Below are positions 16,745 to 25,784 of a stretch of 64,000 nt of DNA, in pieces. The translations under genes were made by a program, and so were the position numbers. The notes under the pieces are model-generated. The model saw only the letters and a list, made by a program, of their open reading frames with translations, made no database searches and had not been told where the DNA came from. Within the stretch, counting starts at the first letter, position 1, and each line of letters starts with the position of its first letter. The stretch is taken from NCBI GenBank assembly GCA_002409595.1, contig DHNQ01000001.1, positions 115,083 to 179,082 on the forward strand, given 5' to 3'. This stretch comes from Dysgonomonas sp. UBA5412 (GTDB lineage: Bacteria > Bacteroidota > Bacteroidia > Bacteroidales > Dysgonomonadaceae).

Positions 16745-16783
16745 ACGAAAAAAGATTGTGATAAATGGTCTTAATAAAGAAAG

Positions 16784-17395
16784 CTAGCGATCGGAAAGCC
16801 TCTGTTGTATCTGCTTATCTTGTAGTTTGGAAAAGAATATAAGCATACAAATTGCTCCTATCATCGCACAAAACATATCAGACTGAGTATCCCACACATA
16901 TCCTTGAGTGCCAAGAAAATCGTCGGCTACATCATTCGACAATACAGCGACCCACCATTCGATAAGCTCATAGAATGCACTAATAGCGAGACAAATACTG
17001 ACTACTAAAAATGGCAACCATGAACGCTTTTTAACGACATCGAGGCGAATCAGCAATTCTCTCGCTATCATAGCCGGAACAAAGCCTTGGGCAAAATGCC
17101 CTACTTTGTCATAATTATTTCTACTCTGATCAAACACATCCCTTATCCAATCGAATAAGGGAACTTTTGCATAGGAGTAATGAGCCCCGATAAAAAGTAT
17201 AATAATATGGATCAGGATAAATGTATAAGTGAGGTCTGTAAACTTAAACCGCTTAAAAGTCAGAGCCAATATAGCAACGCCTACAAGGCACATACCGGCT
17301 TCAAGAAACCACAATCCTGTTTCATACGGATTGATGCCCGACCAAAGGGCTACGGCAAAAAATATGATGAGATAGACCCAATATTTTTTCTTCAT
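16784..17395 (-). CDS. DUF2238 (YjdF-like) membrane protein
   Basis: The 203-residue protein has about six hydrophobic helices and the DUF2238 hallmarks: the KVGHFAQGFVPAMIARELL segment (~96-114), the acidic YELIEWWVA helix (~142-150), and a following GTQGYVWDTQSDMFCAMIGA stretch (~163-182). The conserved His, Glu and Asp within membrane-facing segments suggest metal or ligand binding, but no function is established for the family. It begins 21 bases after the nitroreductase gene. Confidence 0.85.
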   Translation of the reverse strand: MKKKYWVYLIIFFAVALWSGINPYETGLWFLEAGMCLVGVAILALTFKRFKFTDLTYTFILIHIIILFIGAHYSYAKVPLFDWIRDVFDQSRNNYDKVGHFAQGFVPAMIARELLIRLDVVKKRSWLPFLVVSICLAISAFYELIEWWVAVLSNDVADDFLGTQGYVWDTQSDMFCAMIGAICMLIFFSKLQDKQIQQRLSDR

Positions 17396-17416
17396 AGAGA
17401 AAATATTTATAATTTC

Positions 17417-17971
17417 TTATTTGTAAGTATTGTAAGAAATGACCTCTTGTGTGTCTTTTCGTTTTTTTGGTCGAAGCGATTGCGCCGGATAACCTACAAC
17501 AATATCCAACACCACACGTTTGTTATCGGGTATATTGAGTAGTTTCTTTATTTTTGACTCGGCAAACCATCCAAGTATGCAGCTACCAAGCCCTTCTGAC
17601 TCGGCAGCTAAACAAATATGTGCAGCGGCAATGCCTATATCAAGAAATGCAAAGTGCTTGTCTTTGACCAAACCTCCGATGCCGGAAGACAGATTGACCT
17701 TTTCTTCTACTACAACGATATGCACGGGAGCTTGTTTGGTAAAATGATTCATACCCAACAATCGTGCAGATGCAGCATCGGCAACTTTGTTTTTCAACTC
17801 CGGATCATCTACAACAATAAAATGCCACGGTTGTGCATTACATGCCGAAGGGGCAAGACGGGCAGCATCTAAAACGCGTGCTATGATCTCACGGTCAACA
17901 CTACGGGTCGTATCATAAGCTCGTGTACTCTGACGGTTGTGCACTAACTCATAGAAGGAATCTTTGTCCAT
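17417..17971 (-). CDS. Nitroreductase-family FMN protein
   Basis: This 184-residue flavoprotein has the nitroreductase landmarks: the RQSTRAYD FMN-phosphate-binding segment near the N-terminus (~12-19), the APSACNAQPWHFIVVDD region (~41-57), and LGSCILGWFAESKIKKLL (~127-144), followed by a Gly-Tyr-Pro segment (VGYPAQS). Family members reduce quinones, nitro compounds or flavins with NAD(P)H. Its ATG overlaps the riboflavin synthase stop (TAATG), so the flavin-binding protein is translationally coupled to a flavin biosynthesis enzyme. Confidence 0.88.
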   Translation of the reverse strand: MDKDSFYELVHNRQSTRAYDTTRSVDREIIARVLDAARLAPSACNAQPWHFIVVDDPELKNKVADAASARLLGMNHFTKQAPVHIVVVEEKVNLSSGIGGLVKDKHFAFLDIGIAAAHICLAAESEGLGSCILGWFAESKIKKLLNIPDNKRVVLDIVVGYPAQSLRPKKRKDTQEVISYNTYK

Positions 17972-18573
17972 TATCCCAATTGTGTTATACGGCTGATATA
18001 TTTACCTATTATATCAAATTCTATATTAACGATAGTACCCGCCTTTATCTGATGAAAGTTAGTATATTCGTATGTATAAGGTATAATGGCAACTTCGAAA
18101 GTATTATCTGTCGGGACTACAACTGTAAGGCTCACCCCATTTACGGTTACCGAACCCTTGTCTACTGTCAGATAGCCTTTTTTTGCCATCTCTTTGTCAA
18201 ACTTATATTCAAATTTAAAATACCAACTACCATCAGCCTCTCTGACCTCAAGACATTTTGCAGTCTGATCCACATGCCCTTGTACAATATGACCATCCAG
18301 GCGACCATTCATAAGCATGCTGCGTTCTACATTCACCTTATCTCCTACTTTCAGCAATCCGAGATTGGAGCATTCCAATGTTTCTTTTATGGCTGTAACA
18401 GTGTAACCTTTTTCATTCAGATCAACAACGGTAAGGCATACTCCATTGTGAGACACGCTCTGATCTATCTTAAGTTCATTAAGGAATGAACACGTTAAAG
18501 TAATATGTAGATTTTCGGCTTCTTTTTGCAACGACACTACAGTTGCAGCTTCTTCTATTATCCCTGAAAACAT
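17971..18573 (-). CDS. ribE: Riboflavin synthase alpha chain
   Basis: The 200-residue protein is made of two tandem lumazine-binding beta-barrels. The first opens with MFSGIIEEAA and holds SHNGVCLTVVD (~41-51) and the second repeats it as VNGVSLTVVVP (~144-154), each forming half of the active site that dismutates two 6,7-dimethyl-8-ribityllumazine molecules into riboflavin. NGRLDGHIVQGHVD (~89-102) is the usual inter-domain signature. It is the first gene of a leftward operon with nitroreductase, DUF2238 and EamA genes. No riboswitch-like (FMN) structure is apparent in its short leader. Confidence 0.93.
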   Translation of the reverse strand: MFSGIIEEAATVVSLQKEAENLHITLTCSFLNELKIDQSVSHNGVCLTVVDLNEKGYTVTAIKETLECSNLGLLKVGDKVNVERSMLMNGRLDGHIVQGHVDQTAKCLEVREADGSWYFKFEYKFDKEMAKKGYLTVDKGSVTVNGVSLTVVVPTDNTFEVAIIPYTYEYTNFHQIKAGTIVNIEFDIIGKYISRITQLG

Positions 18574-18618
18574 GATATTGCTATTTTATAATTAGTTTAC
18601 TTATTTCTTTTTATAAAA

Positions 18619-18626
18619 CAAAGGTA
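18619..18626 (-). promoter_or_regulatory. -7 element TACCTTTG for the ribE operon
   Basis: TAnnTTTG match 46 bases before the ATG. A TTG at 18652-18650 is 23 bases upstream, slightly longer than the usual spacing. Confidence 0.4.
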
Positions 18627-18782
18627 GGAAAAAGTAACTATTATTGATACAATAAGGAATGGAATTAAACCTTAATTGTTAAAAAGAAAAATATGAAGAA
18701 CTTGATAGATAGTAAATCTACAAAAGCTATTTAAAAATGCGATAGTATCAGTTTGAGAAATAAGTAATTCACAAAAAAATCC

Positions 18783-18790
18783 TATCTTTG
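18783..18790 (+). promoter_or_regulatory. -7 element TATCTTTG for the PDZ-protein gene
   Basis: TAnnTTTG match whose predicted start site is about 22 bases before ATG 18818. It overlaps an in-frame TTG at 18788, which therefore cannot be the translation start. Confidence 0.5.
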
Positions 18791-18817
18791 CCCCAAATTT
18801 TTCAACAAGAATCAAAA

Positions 18818-20248
18818 ATGAAGAGAACAATCCTTATTTACTCCTTATTATTAGCTTTGATACTTAATGCGAATGCCCAGAATTATGATAAGAACTGCTA
18901 TTTCGGCTTTACATTTGATGTGAGTGACAATGCTAACTGGGGATACGGAGAGCTAATCATTACCGATGTAGAACCAGGATCTCCTGCCGAAAGTGCAGGG
19001 ATAAAGGTGAATGATATAATAATGGAAATCAATGGAAAAGCAACCTATCTGCGAGACAATCAGACTATTGCAAAATGGCTTTTCGAAGATATGTATGCAC
19101 CTACGGTCAATTTTACGATACGTAATATGAACACATATTTCAAAGAGTATACTCTGCATCGCAAATGTGTGGCGACTAATTCAGTAAGTGAGAAAGAACT
19201 GTCTGAAATCTTTGGATTTTACAGTCTGGAAAATACAAATCAACGACAATTTACTTTACCTATTCGGGTAGAGCCTCGCAAGGAGGTAGATTTTGCAGAT
19301 TATCACACATATGACTTCTACAAAGATAACAAACCTGTACCAGCCATAGATACACAGATCATCGCATTATTAGAAAAAGATTTGCAAGCAAAAGGATTAG
19401 TGAGAGATACTTCCGATCCTGATATTGTGGTACAAGCTTATTATAAATATGAAGCTAATCCAAAACATACGGGACTTAATACCCGAAGACAAAATGCAGG
19501 AGCGTGGAGATACGATACTGACAAACACCAGATGACTTATATACCTGTATTAGAATCGAACTCGACGCAGGTTGATGATGCCGCACAATATATTATACAA
19601 TATGGATTTAGTTTCTATGATCGCAAATACATCAATAAAGATAGGCTGACTCAAATATGGGATTGCAATCTGACAGAAAACTTGAGTTCGACATACTCTC
19701 TTGAGGAATATGTAAGAATACACACTCCTCTTATGCTCAAACAATTTCCTTATTCTACATCTAAATCTGAGGCTGAATACAAGGTAAGTTTTAATAGATT
19801 CAACTACACCGGATTATATTTCGATGCTGACAATTTGACCATAATAAAAGATGTAGATACAGACTCTCCGGCATATCAGAGCGGTATGCGTCCGGGATAT
19901 GTGATAAAGAAAATAAATGGCAAGAAATTTGATTATGATAAAGAGAAGATCTCAGATGGATACAGACGCTTTATAGCCGAAACAATGGTGTTCCGAGATC
20001 AGGCTACTCGATTTACCAATGCTGACGGTTACACCGACTGCATGTTCTGGAATGTAGGATATTACAATGATGTAGCCAAAGAGATCAACAAATATCAATC
20101 ATATTTCTCTTATCTTTACGGATTTGAGAGTTATATAAATAATAAGAAAGAAGACAAATTAACGCTTGAAATATGGGATGGTATGCAAACCCGTATAATA
20201 AGCATAACTCCTGAAATAAGGAAATCAATAGTAGTAAAAGCTTTATAA
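18818..20248 (+). CDS. Exported PDZ - DUF4136-like - PDZ protein
   Basis: I start at ATG 18818 (476 residues), giving a clean signal peptide (KRTILIYSLLLALILNANAQ); the longer frame from TTG 18788 runs through the promoter. A first PDZ domain (~30-105) contains ITDVEPGSPAESAGIKVNDI, and a second (~325-395) contains DVDTDSPAYQSGMRPGYVIK. Between them, DFADYHTYDFYKDNKPVP and LLEKDLQAKGLVRDTSDPDIV (in part) resemble the DUF4136 core found in Bacteroidetes lipoproteins. No protease domain is present, so the PDZ modules probably bind C-termini of other envelope proteins. Function unknown. Confidence 0.8.
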   Translation: MKRTILIYSLLLALILNANAQNYDKNCYFGFTFDVSDNANWGYGELIITDVEPGSPAESAGIKVNDIIMEINGKATYLRDNQTIAKWLFEDMYAPTVNFTIRNMNTYFKEYTLHRKCVATNSVSEKELSEIFGFYSLENTNQRQFTLPIRVEPRKEVDFADYHTYDFYKDNKPVPAIDTQIIALLEKDLQAKGLVRDTSDPDIVVQAYYKYEANPKHTGLNTRRQNAGAWRYDTDKHQMTYIPVLESNSTQVDDAAQYIIQYGFSFYDRKYINKDRLTQIWDCNLTENLSSTYSLEEYVRIHTPLMLKQFPYSTSKSEAEYKVSFNRFNYTGLYFDADNLTIIKDVDTDSPAYQSGMRPGYVIKKINGKKFDYDKEKISDGYRRFIAETMVFRDQATRFTNADGYTDCMFWNVGYYNDVAKEINKYQSYFSYLYGFESYINNKKEDKLTLEIWDGMQTRIISITPEIRKSIVVKAL

Positions 20249-20265
20249 TAAAGGTCATAACACAA

Positions 20266-20286
20266 AGAGGTTTTTCCTCTCTGTTT
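20266..20286 (+). terminator. Weak terminator after the PDZ-protein gene
   Basis: AGAGG pairs with CCTCT across a 5-T loop and is followed within three bases by a T6 run. The stem is short, so read-through into the ABC-F gene 15 bases further on is likely. Confidence 0.35.
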
Positions 20287-20300
20287 TTTAAAAAGAAATC

Positions 20301-21914
20301 ATGATAACAGTTTCAAATTTAGGTATTCAATTCGGAAAACGTGTATTATTTCAAGATGTGAATCTGAAATTTACAAGCGGTAATTGCTATGGTATAATAG
20401 GTGCAAATGGTGCAGGAAAATCAACATTGCTTAAGATATTGAGCGGAGAAAAAGATGCTACTACGGGAACATTCTCATTGGGACCCGGAGAAAGACTCTC
20501 AGTTTTGGCTCAGGATCACTTTGCATTCGACTCTCAATCTGTAATGGACACAGTATTGCAAGGACATACAGTATTGTGGGATATTATGCAGGAAAAGAAT
20601 GCTTTATATGCCAAAGAAGATTTTTCGGATGCCGACGGAATCAGAGCTTCAGAATTGGAAGAACGATTTGCCGAACTTGAAGGTTGGAATGCAGAAAGCG
20701 ATGCAGCCATGCTTCTTAGCGGCTTAGGAGTAGCAGAAGATCTGCATTATCAAATAATGGGAGACATGTCAGGGCAACAAAAAGTAAGAATATTACTAGC
20801 TCGTGCCTTGTTCGGGAATCCGGACAACCTTCTGCTGGATGAGCCTACCAATGATCTGGACATAGAGACAGTTATGTGGCTCGAAAACTATTTATCCAAT
20901 AGTGAGAACACAGTATTGGTTGTATCGCATGACCGTCACTTCCTAGACTCGGTATGTACACATACGGTAGATATTGACTTTGGTAAAGTGAATATGTTTG
21001 CCGGTAACTATAGTTTCTGGTACGAATCAAGTCAACTTGCCCTACGTCAGCAACAGCAACAAAACAAAAAATCTGAAGAAAAGAAGAAAGAGCTGGAAGA
21101 ATTTATCCGCCGATTCAGCGCCAATGTTGCAAAATCGAAACAAACAACGAGTAGAAAGAAAATGCTTGAGAAGCTTAATATTGAGGAGATCAAGCCTTCT
21201 TCACGCAGATATCCGGGTATTATATTCTCACCAGACAGAGAACCGGGAAATAAAATATTAGAAGTAAATGGATTGAGCAAGTCAATAGAAGGTAAAGTTT
21301 TGTTTGCCAACATAAATTTCAATATAGAAAAAGACGACAAGGTCATTTTCTTATCCAAAGATCCTCGTGCAATGACAGCCTTCTTTGAGATAATAAATGA
21401 CTATGCCAAGCCAGATGCTGGAACTTATAGCTGGGGACAAACGATTACCACAGCATATTTGCCTTTGGATAACAGCGACTATTTCAAAGACGATTTAAAT
21501 CTGATTGATTGGCTATCGCAATTCTCTGACGATACGAGTGAAATCTATATCAAAGGTTTTCTTGGACGTATGTTATTCTCGGGAGAAGAGGTATTAAAAA
21601 ATACAAAAGTTCTTTCGGGAGGAGAAAAGATGCGTTGTATGATTGCCCGTATGATGATGAAAAGTGCCAATTGCTTGGTTTTAGATTCTCCTACAAACCA
21701 CTTGGACTTAGAGTCTATTCAGGCATTCAATAATACTTTAACTCAGTTGAAAGGAAATGTATTGATGTCTTCGCATGACCACGAATTTATTCAGACTGTA
21801 TGTAATCGCGTTATAGAACTTACTCCAAACGGGATAATAGACAAGATTATGGATTATGATGATTACATTACCTCTGACGAGATAAAAGCATTAAGAGAAA
21901 AAATGTACAAATAA
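20301..21914 (+). CDS. ABC-F ATPase (YbiT-like) with degenerate second ATP site
   Basis: The 537-residue soluble protein has two ABC domains joined by a charged linker (~245-300) and no membrane segments, as in ABC-F ribosome-associated ATPases; length and NBD1 residues such as HDRHFLDSVCTHTVDID are closest to YbiT. NBD1 has an intact Walker A GANGAGKS (~34-41) and Walker B LLLDEPTNDLD (~177-187), but its signature is MSGQQKVR. NBD2 keeps LSGGEKMR (~437-444) but has SKDPRAMTAF where Walker A should be (~351-360) and LDSPTNHLD in Walker B, so the P-loop and the catalytic Glu are both missing. Only one nucleotide site can be fully functional. Confidence 0.88.
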   Translation: MITVSNLGIQFGKRVLFQDVNLKFTSGNCYGIIGANGAGKSTLLKILSGEKDATTGTFSLGPGERLSVLAQDHFAFDSQSVMDTVLQGHTVLWDIMQEKNALYAKEDFSDADGIRASELEERFAELEGWNAESDAAMLLSGLGVAEDLHYQIMGDMSGQQKVRILLARALFGNPDNLLLDEPTNDLDIETVMWLENYLSNSENTVLVVSHDRHFLDSVCTHTVDIDFGKVNMFAGNYSFWYESSQLALRQQQQQNKKSEEKKKELEEFIRRFSANVAKSKQTTSRKKMLEKLNIEEIKPSSRRYPGIIFSPDREPGNKILEVNGLSKSIEGKVLFANINFNIEKDDKVIFLSKDPRAMTAFFEIINDYAKPDAGTYSWGQTITTAYLPLDNSDYFKDDLNLIDWLSQFSDDTSEIYIKGFLGRMLFSGEEVLKNTKVLSGGEKMRCMIARMMMKSANCLVLDSPTNHLDLESIQAFNNTLTQLKGNVLMSSHDHEFIQTVCNRVIELTPNGIIDKIMDYDDYITSDEIKALREKMYK

Positions 21915-21930
21915 TAAATACTCCAATACA

Positions 21931-21965
21931 AAAAGAGAGCGATAATATATTTATCGCTCTCTTTT
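21931..21965. terminator. Bidirectional intrinsic terminator
   Basis: A perfect 15-bp inverted repeat (AAAAGAGAGCGATAA / TTATCGCTCTCTTTT) with a TATAT loop and a T6 run on the plus strand. It separates the convergent ABC-F and serB genes. Confidence 0.9.
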
Positions 21966-21986
21966 TTATATTTAAGAAACACCTTT

Positions 21987-23210
21987 TTATAAATCTTCTC
22001 CGATAAGCATAGAGTCTCTATATCCTAAAAAGTATAATATGCCATCAAGCCCCACAGTAGACAACGATTGTTTCGCATTTTCCTTCACCTTTGGTTTTGC
22101 ATGGAACGCTATTCCCAACCCGGCAATGCCAAGCATTGGCAAGTCGTTTGCACCATCACCTACGGCAACTGTTTGACGAATATCAACCTTTTCCACTTGT
22201 GCCAGTAAACGAAGCAATTCTGCTTTGCGCTTACCATCCACAATGTCTCCGACATAATTACCGGTCAGCTTACCATCTACAATCTCCAACTCGTTTGCAT
22301 AAACATAGTCGAATCCGTATTTCTCTTTCAGATAATTACCAAAATAGGTAAATCCTCCTGACAAAATAGCCAATTTACAGCCACTCTTTTTCAAGATGCG
22401 GATAAGGCGAGCCATACCTTCTGTTATAGGCAAGTTTTCAGCAATCTCTTTCATCACAGATTCATCAAGACCTTTGAGTAATCCAACGCGCTTTTTGAAA
22501 CTTTCCGAAAAATCTATTTCGCCACGCATTGCTGATTCTGTTATCGCTTTCACTTCCTCTCCTACTCCAGCCCTTTCAGCCAGCTCATCAATCACTTCTG
22601 TCTGAATAAGAGTCGAATCCATATCGAAACAAACTAGACGACGCATACGGCGATACATACTTTCTTCTTGGAAAGCTATATCAATTCGCTGTTCATCCGC
22701 CAATTTCATAAAGTCATTTTTGAGCTTGATCGGATCGTCTACGCTACCTCTTATTGCTAATTCAATACATGCTCGAGTCGGGCTTTCCGATTCTTCGAGC
22801 GACATACGTCCGGTAAGGCGTACTATTTTTTCTATATTGAGATGATATTTTTGGCTTATTTTAGCTACGGCAGATATTTGAGACGGTTTCAGCTTGCGGC
22901 CAAGTAGTGTTACAATATAACGGTTTTTGGTAGTCTGCAAACATACCCAACGTCTGTAATCGTCTTTGCTGATAGGCGAAAAACGAATAATAACCCCGAC
23001 TTCGGTAGCTTTGAACAATAAATCTTTTATTACTTCTCCGGCATTTTTCGCTTCAAACATTATAGCTAAAGACAGCGAATGATGAATATTGGCTTGCCCT
23101 ATATCTAAAAGATTTGCATCATGCTTTGCCAGCACTGCAGTCAGTTCGGCTGTTACACCAGGCTTGTCCTCTCCGGACAGACTAGCTAATATTATTTCTG
23201 AATCTTCCAT
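21987..23210 (-). CDS. serB: Phosphoserine phosphatase with N-terminal ACT region
   Basis: This 407-residue protein has an N-terminal ACT domain (~5-80, SGEDKPGVTAELTAVLAKH), a second ACT-like region (~90-170), and a HAD phosphatase domain. The HAD motifs are all present: DMDSTL with both catalytic Asp (~196-201), ILSGGFTYFG (~281-290) with the Ser/Gly of motif II, and VGDGANDLPML (~350-360) as the metal-binding motif. It hydrolyses phosphoserine to serine, the last step of serine synthesis; ACT domains usually sense an amino acid. It is the last gene of the pyrE-SRPBCC-argH-serB operon. Confidence 0.92.
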   Translation of the reverse strand: MEDSEIILASLSGEDKPGVTAELTAVLAKHDANLLDIGQANIHHSLSLAIMFEAKNAGEVIKDLLFKATEVGVIIRFSPISKDDYRRWVCLQTTKNRYIVTLLGRKLKPSQISAVAKISQKYHLNIEKIVRLTGRMSLEESESPTRACIELAIRGSVDDPIKLKNDFMKLADEQRIDIAFQEESMYRRMRRLVCFDMDSTLIQTEVIDELAERAGVGEEVKAITESAMRGEIDFSESFKKRVGLLKGLDESVMKEIAENLPITEGMARLIRILKKSGCKLAILSGGFTYFGNYLKEKYGFDYVYANELEIVDGKLTGNYVGDIVDGKRKAELLRLLAQVEKVDIRQTVAVGDGANDLPMLGIAGLGIAFHAKPKVKENAKQSLSTVGLDGILYFLGYRDSMLIGEDL

Positions 23211-23245
23211 AATAAAGAGGAACTTCTATTTTTCAAAAATTATTA

Positions 23246-24586
23246 TTAATCAATAGAGTCTAATAATGCTTTCTCAGCAGACATTACCGTATTGAAAGAA
23301 AACTGATCTACGATTTGTTGTTTCAATAGCTCAATATGACCGTTGTACAGATTCCCTATGCTACCTTGATGGGTATGATTAACCTGTTTATTGTGCGAAA
23401 ACTTACCTTTTTCTATATCCAATCCGACTTGTTTGTAAGCATCACGGAAAGGCACTCCTTCTAATACTAGTCTGTTGACTTCTTCTACACTAAATATTAG
23501 TAGATATTTAGGGTCGTCTAGTATATTCTCGTTTATTTTCACCTGACTCATCATTTCTGCAACCATTTGCAGACAATCGTTCATCTCTCCAAATGCAGGA
23601 ATAAATAGTTCTTTTATAATCTGGAGATCGCGAAAATAACCGGAAGGTAGATTGTTTATTATTAATGTTATATCGGTAGGTAAAGCTTGAAGTTTATTAC
23701 ATTTAGCTCGTGTCAATTCAAATACATCAGGATTCTTCTTATGAGGCATAATACTAGACCCGGTGGTATACTCGTCCGCCAATTTAATAAATCCAAAATT
23801 CTGACTATTGTACAAACAAGCATCGTATGATAGCTTGGATAGCGTACCGGCAATGCCTGCTATTGCAAAAGCGACTGTACGTTCCATCTTTCCGCGTCCC
23901 ATTTGTGCATATACGACATTATAGTCCATTGAGTCAAAACCCAATAAATCGGTAGTCTTTTGTCTATCAAGAGGAAACGACGAGCCATATCCTGCAGCTG
24001 AGCCTAGAGGATTGCGGTTACAAATCTTATAGGCAGCCAACAATAGTTGCAAGTCATCGACTAAACTTTCGGCATAAGCTCCAAACCATAAGCCAAAGGA
24101 TGAAGGCATCGCTATTTGCAAATGCGTGTATCCCGGCATGAGAATATTCTTATATTTTTCACTTTGAGAGAGGAGTACATCAATGAGCTTTGAAACAGAG
24201 TCAACAAGCATATGTATTTGATCTCGTGTATAAAGTTTCAGGTCTACCAAGACTTGATCGTTACGGGATCTTCCACTATGTATTTTCTTACCTACGTCTC
24301 CAAGTTTTCGGGTAAGCATCAATTCGACTTGCGAATGTACGTCTTCAATACCATCTTCAATCACAAATTTGCCGTCAACAGCAATTTTATATATTTCTTT
24401 AAGCTCTCTCAGCAACAGTATTAATTCTTCTTTGCTGAGTAAGCCTATCGTTTCCAACATTGTGATATGTGCCATAGAACCAAGTACATCATAAGGAGCC
24501 AAATATATATCCAGTTCCCTATCATGTCCCACGGTATAGGATTCTACATCCTTATTTACCTGAACACTTTTTTCCCAAAGTTTCAT
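23246..24586 (-). CDS. argH: Argininosuccinate lyase
   Basis: The 446-residue protein belongs to the fumarase/aspartase superfamily: SGRSRNDQV (~104-112), YTHLQIAMPSSFG (~158-170) and the catalytic loop TGSSIMPHKKNPD (~272-284) with its serine are all visible. ArgH splits argininosuccinate to arginine and fumarate. Length is slightly short of the 455-470 usual for the family but no motif is missing. The gene is 3 bases after the SRPBCC gene and 35 bases before serB, between genes for pyrimidine and serine synthesis rather than with other arg genes. Confidence 0.92.
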   Translation of the reverse strand: MKLWEKSVQVNKDVESYTVGHDRELDIYLAPYDVLGSMAHITMLETIGLLSKEELILLLRELKEIYKIAVDGKFVIEDGIEDVHSQVELMLTRKLGDVGKKIHSGRSRNDQVLVDLKLYTRDQIHMLVDSVSKLIDVLLSQSEKYKNILMPGYTHLQIAMPSSFGLWFGAYAESLVDDLQLLLAAYKICNRNPLGSAAGYGSSFPLDRQKTTDLLGFDSMDYNVVYAQMGRGKMERTVAFAIAGIAGTLSKLSYDACLYNSQNFGFIKLADEYTTGSSIMPHKKNPDVFELTRAKCNKLQALPTDITLIINNLPSGYFRDLQIIKELFIPAFGEMNDCLQMVAEMMSQVKINENILDDPKYLLIFSVEEVNRLVLEGVPFRDAYKQVGLDIEKGKFSHNKQVNHTHQGSIGNLYNGHIELLKQQIVDQFSFNTVMSAEKALLDSID

Positions 24587-24589
24587 GAG

Positions 24590-25021
24590 CTATTTTTTAT
24601 TCAAGATTTCAGAGTATGGAAGAGAAGCTAAAACATCTGCTACTTTGTCTAAACCTTCCTGCAATGGTTTGCCTATCATTGGTTTTAGAAAAGGACTAAG
24701 ATCAGCCTTCAGCGTAAGTTTCATTTTTGTTTCATTTACCTCTGAATCTTTTAACTGAATCCACATAGTAACACCAAAAGGTAATTGTTCTGCCTGAAAC
24801 TTAATTGTTTTATTTGGTTCTCGCTCCAAGACAACAAATCTGATTTTTCCTACGGGATCGACATTTACTGTACAAGAATCTGTATCAAACGAAAAATCTT
24901 TTATTTTATCCTGGGGTATTCTGTCTTTAGCTAATTCCAGATTATTGAGATCCGATAATACATTAAATACATCGACATCAGTATATGGAATATTTTTTAT
25001 ATCACTAACAAATTCGGTCAT
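24590..25021 (-). CDS. SRPBCC (START-like) family protein
   Basis: The 143-residue protein has the SRPBCC pattern: an N-terminal strand then helices (IPYTDVDVFNVLSDLNNLEL), a run of antiparallel strands (FSFDTDSCTVNV, KIRFVVLEREPNKTIKF, VTMWIQLKD, TKMKLTLKADLS) and a long C-terminal helix (LQEGLDKVADVLASL) that would cap a hydrophobic pocket. Ligand and role are unknown. It is encoded 16 bases after pyrE and 3 before argH, a location that suggests co-expression with biosynthetic genes. Confidence 0.75.
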   Translation of the reverse strand: MTEFVSDIKNIPYTDVDVFNVLSDLNNLELAKDRIPQDKIKDFSFDTDSCTVNVDPVGKIRFVVLEREPNKTIKFQAEQLPFGVTMWIQLKDSEVNETKMKLTLKADLSPFLKPMIGKPLQEGLDKVADVLASLPYSEILNKK

Positions 25022-25037
25022 TATATATGTTTTCTCT

Positions 25038-25667
25038 TTATTTCCAATCAGCAGGGGCTTTTCTCCATTCTTGCAATGTATCTAAATCTGACTCTGCAAT
25101 ATAATCAATACGCAAAGCTTCTGTCAAAATTGCATCATAGTTTGTCAGAGTAATTAATTCAACTCCGGCTTCTTTAAATTTTTCTGCTGCAATAGGGAAT
25201 CCATATGTAAAGTTAGCAACCATACCAATCACTTCTGAACTATCTCTACGGATAGCTTCAACAGCTTTTAAGCTGCTAGAACCGGTAGACACAAGATCTT
25301 CAACTACAACAACTTTACTTCCTGGCTTTAATTCTCCTTCTATCAGATTTTCCAAACCATGATCTTTAGGTGTAGCACGAATGTAAACAAAAGGAAGTCC
25401 TAAAGCATCAGCAACTAATGCTCCGGGAGCAATTGCTCCTGTTGCAACTCCTGCTATAGCATCTACTTCACGAAAGTTCTCTAATATAAGCCTAGATAGT
25501 TCAGTCTTTATAAATGTACGTATTCTAGGGTATGATATTAGCTTACGATTATCACAATAGATTGGAGATTTCCAGCCCGAAGCCCATGTAAATGGGTTAG
25601 AGGGTTGTAGTTTTATGGCTCTGATACTAAGTAGCTTTTCGGCTGTCAGTTTTTCTAAAGTGTCCAT
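25038..25667 (-). CDS. pyrE: Orotate phosphoribosyltransferase
   Basis: The 209-residue type I PRTase has the 13-residue PRPP-binding motif VVVVEDLVSTGSS (~117-129), the flexible-loop region YIRATPKDHGLENLIEG (~96-112), and the N-terminal substrate region ASGWKSPIYCDNRKL (~28-42). It converts orotate and PRPP to OMP in UMP synthesis. It is the first gene of a leftward operon with an SRPBCC protein, argH and serB; a -7 element lies 44 bases before its ATG. Confidence 0.93.
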   Translation of the reverse strand: MDTLEKLTAEKLLSIRAIKLQPSNPFTWASGWKSPIYCDNRKLISYPRIRTFIKTELSRLILENFREVDAIAGVATGAIAPGALVADALGLPFVYIRATPKDHGLENLIEGELKPGSKVVVVEDLVSTGSSSLKAVEAIRRDSSEVIGMVANFTYGFPIAAEKFKEAGVELITLTNYDAILTEALRIDYIAESDLDTLQEWRKAPADWK

Positions 25668-25710
25668 TTTTATCTTTTAATAATTAACAACAATCAACAT
25701 TATTCGTCTA

Positions 25711-25718
25711 CAAATATA
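25711..25718 (-). promoter_or_regulatory. -7 element TATATTTG for the pyrE operon
   Basis: TAnnTTTG match; predicted start site about 38 bases before the pyrE ATG. No TTTG at -33. Confidence 0.45.
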
Positions 25719-25784
25719 CAATTAATAGGCATAATAAATGAAATTATAGAAGAAAGAAAATTGGAATAAAAGGAAAAGAAGAGA

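Noticed and set aside
18788..18817. TTG start for the PDZ protein
   Set aside because: The TTG is part of the TATCTTTG promoter element; the ATG at 18818 begins a proper signal peptide.
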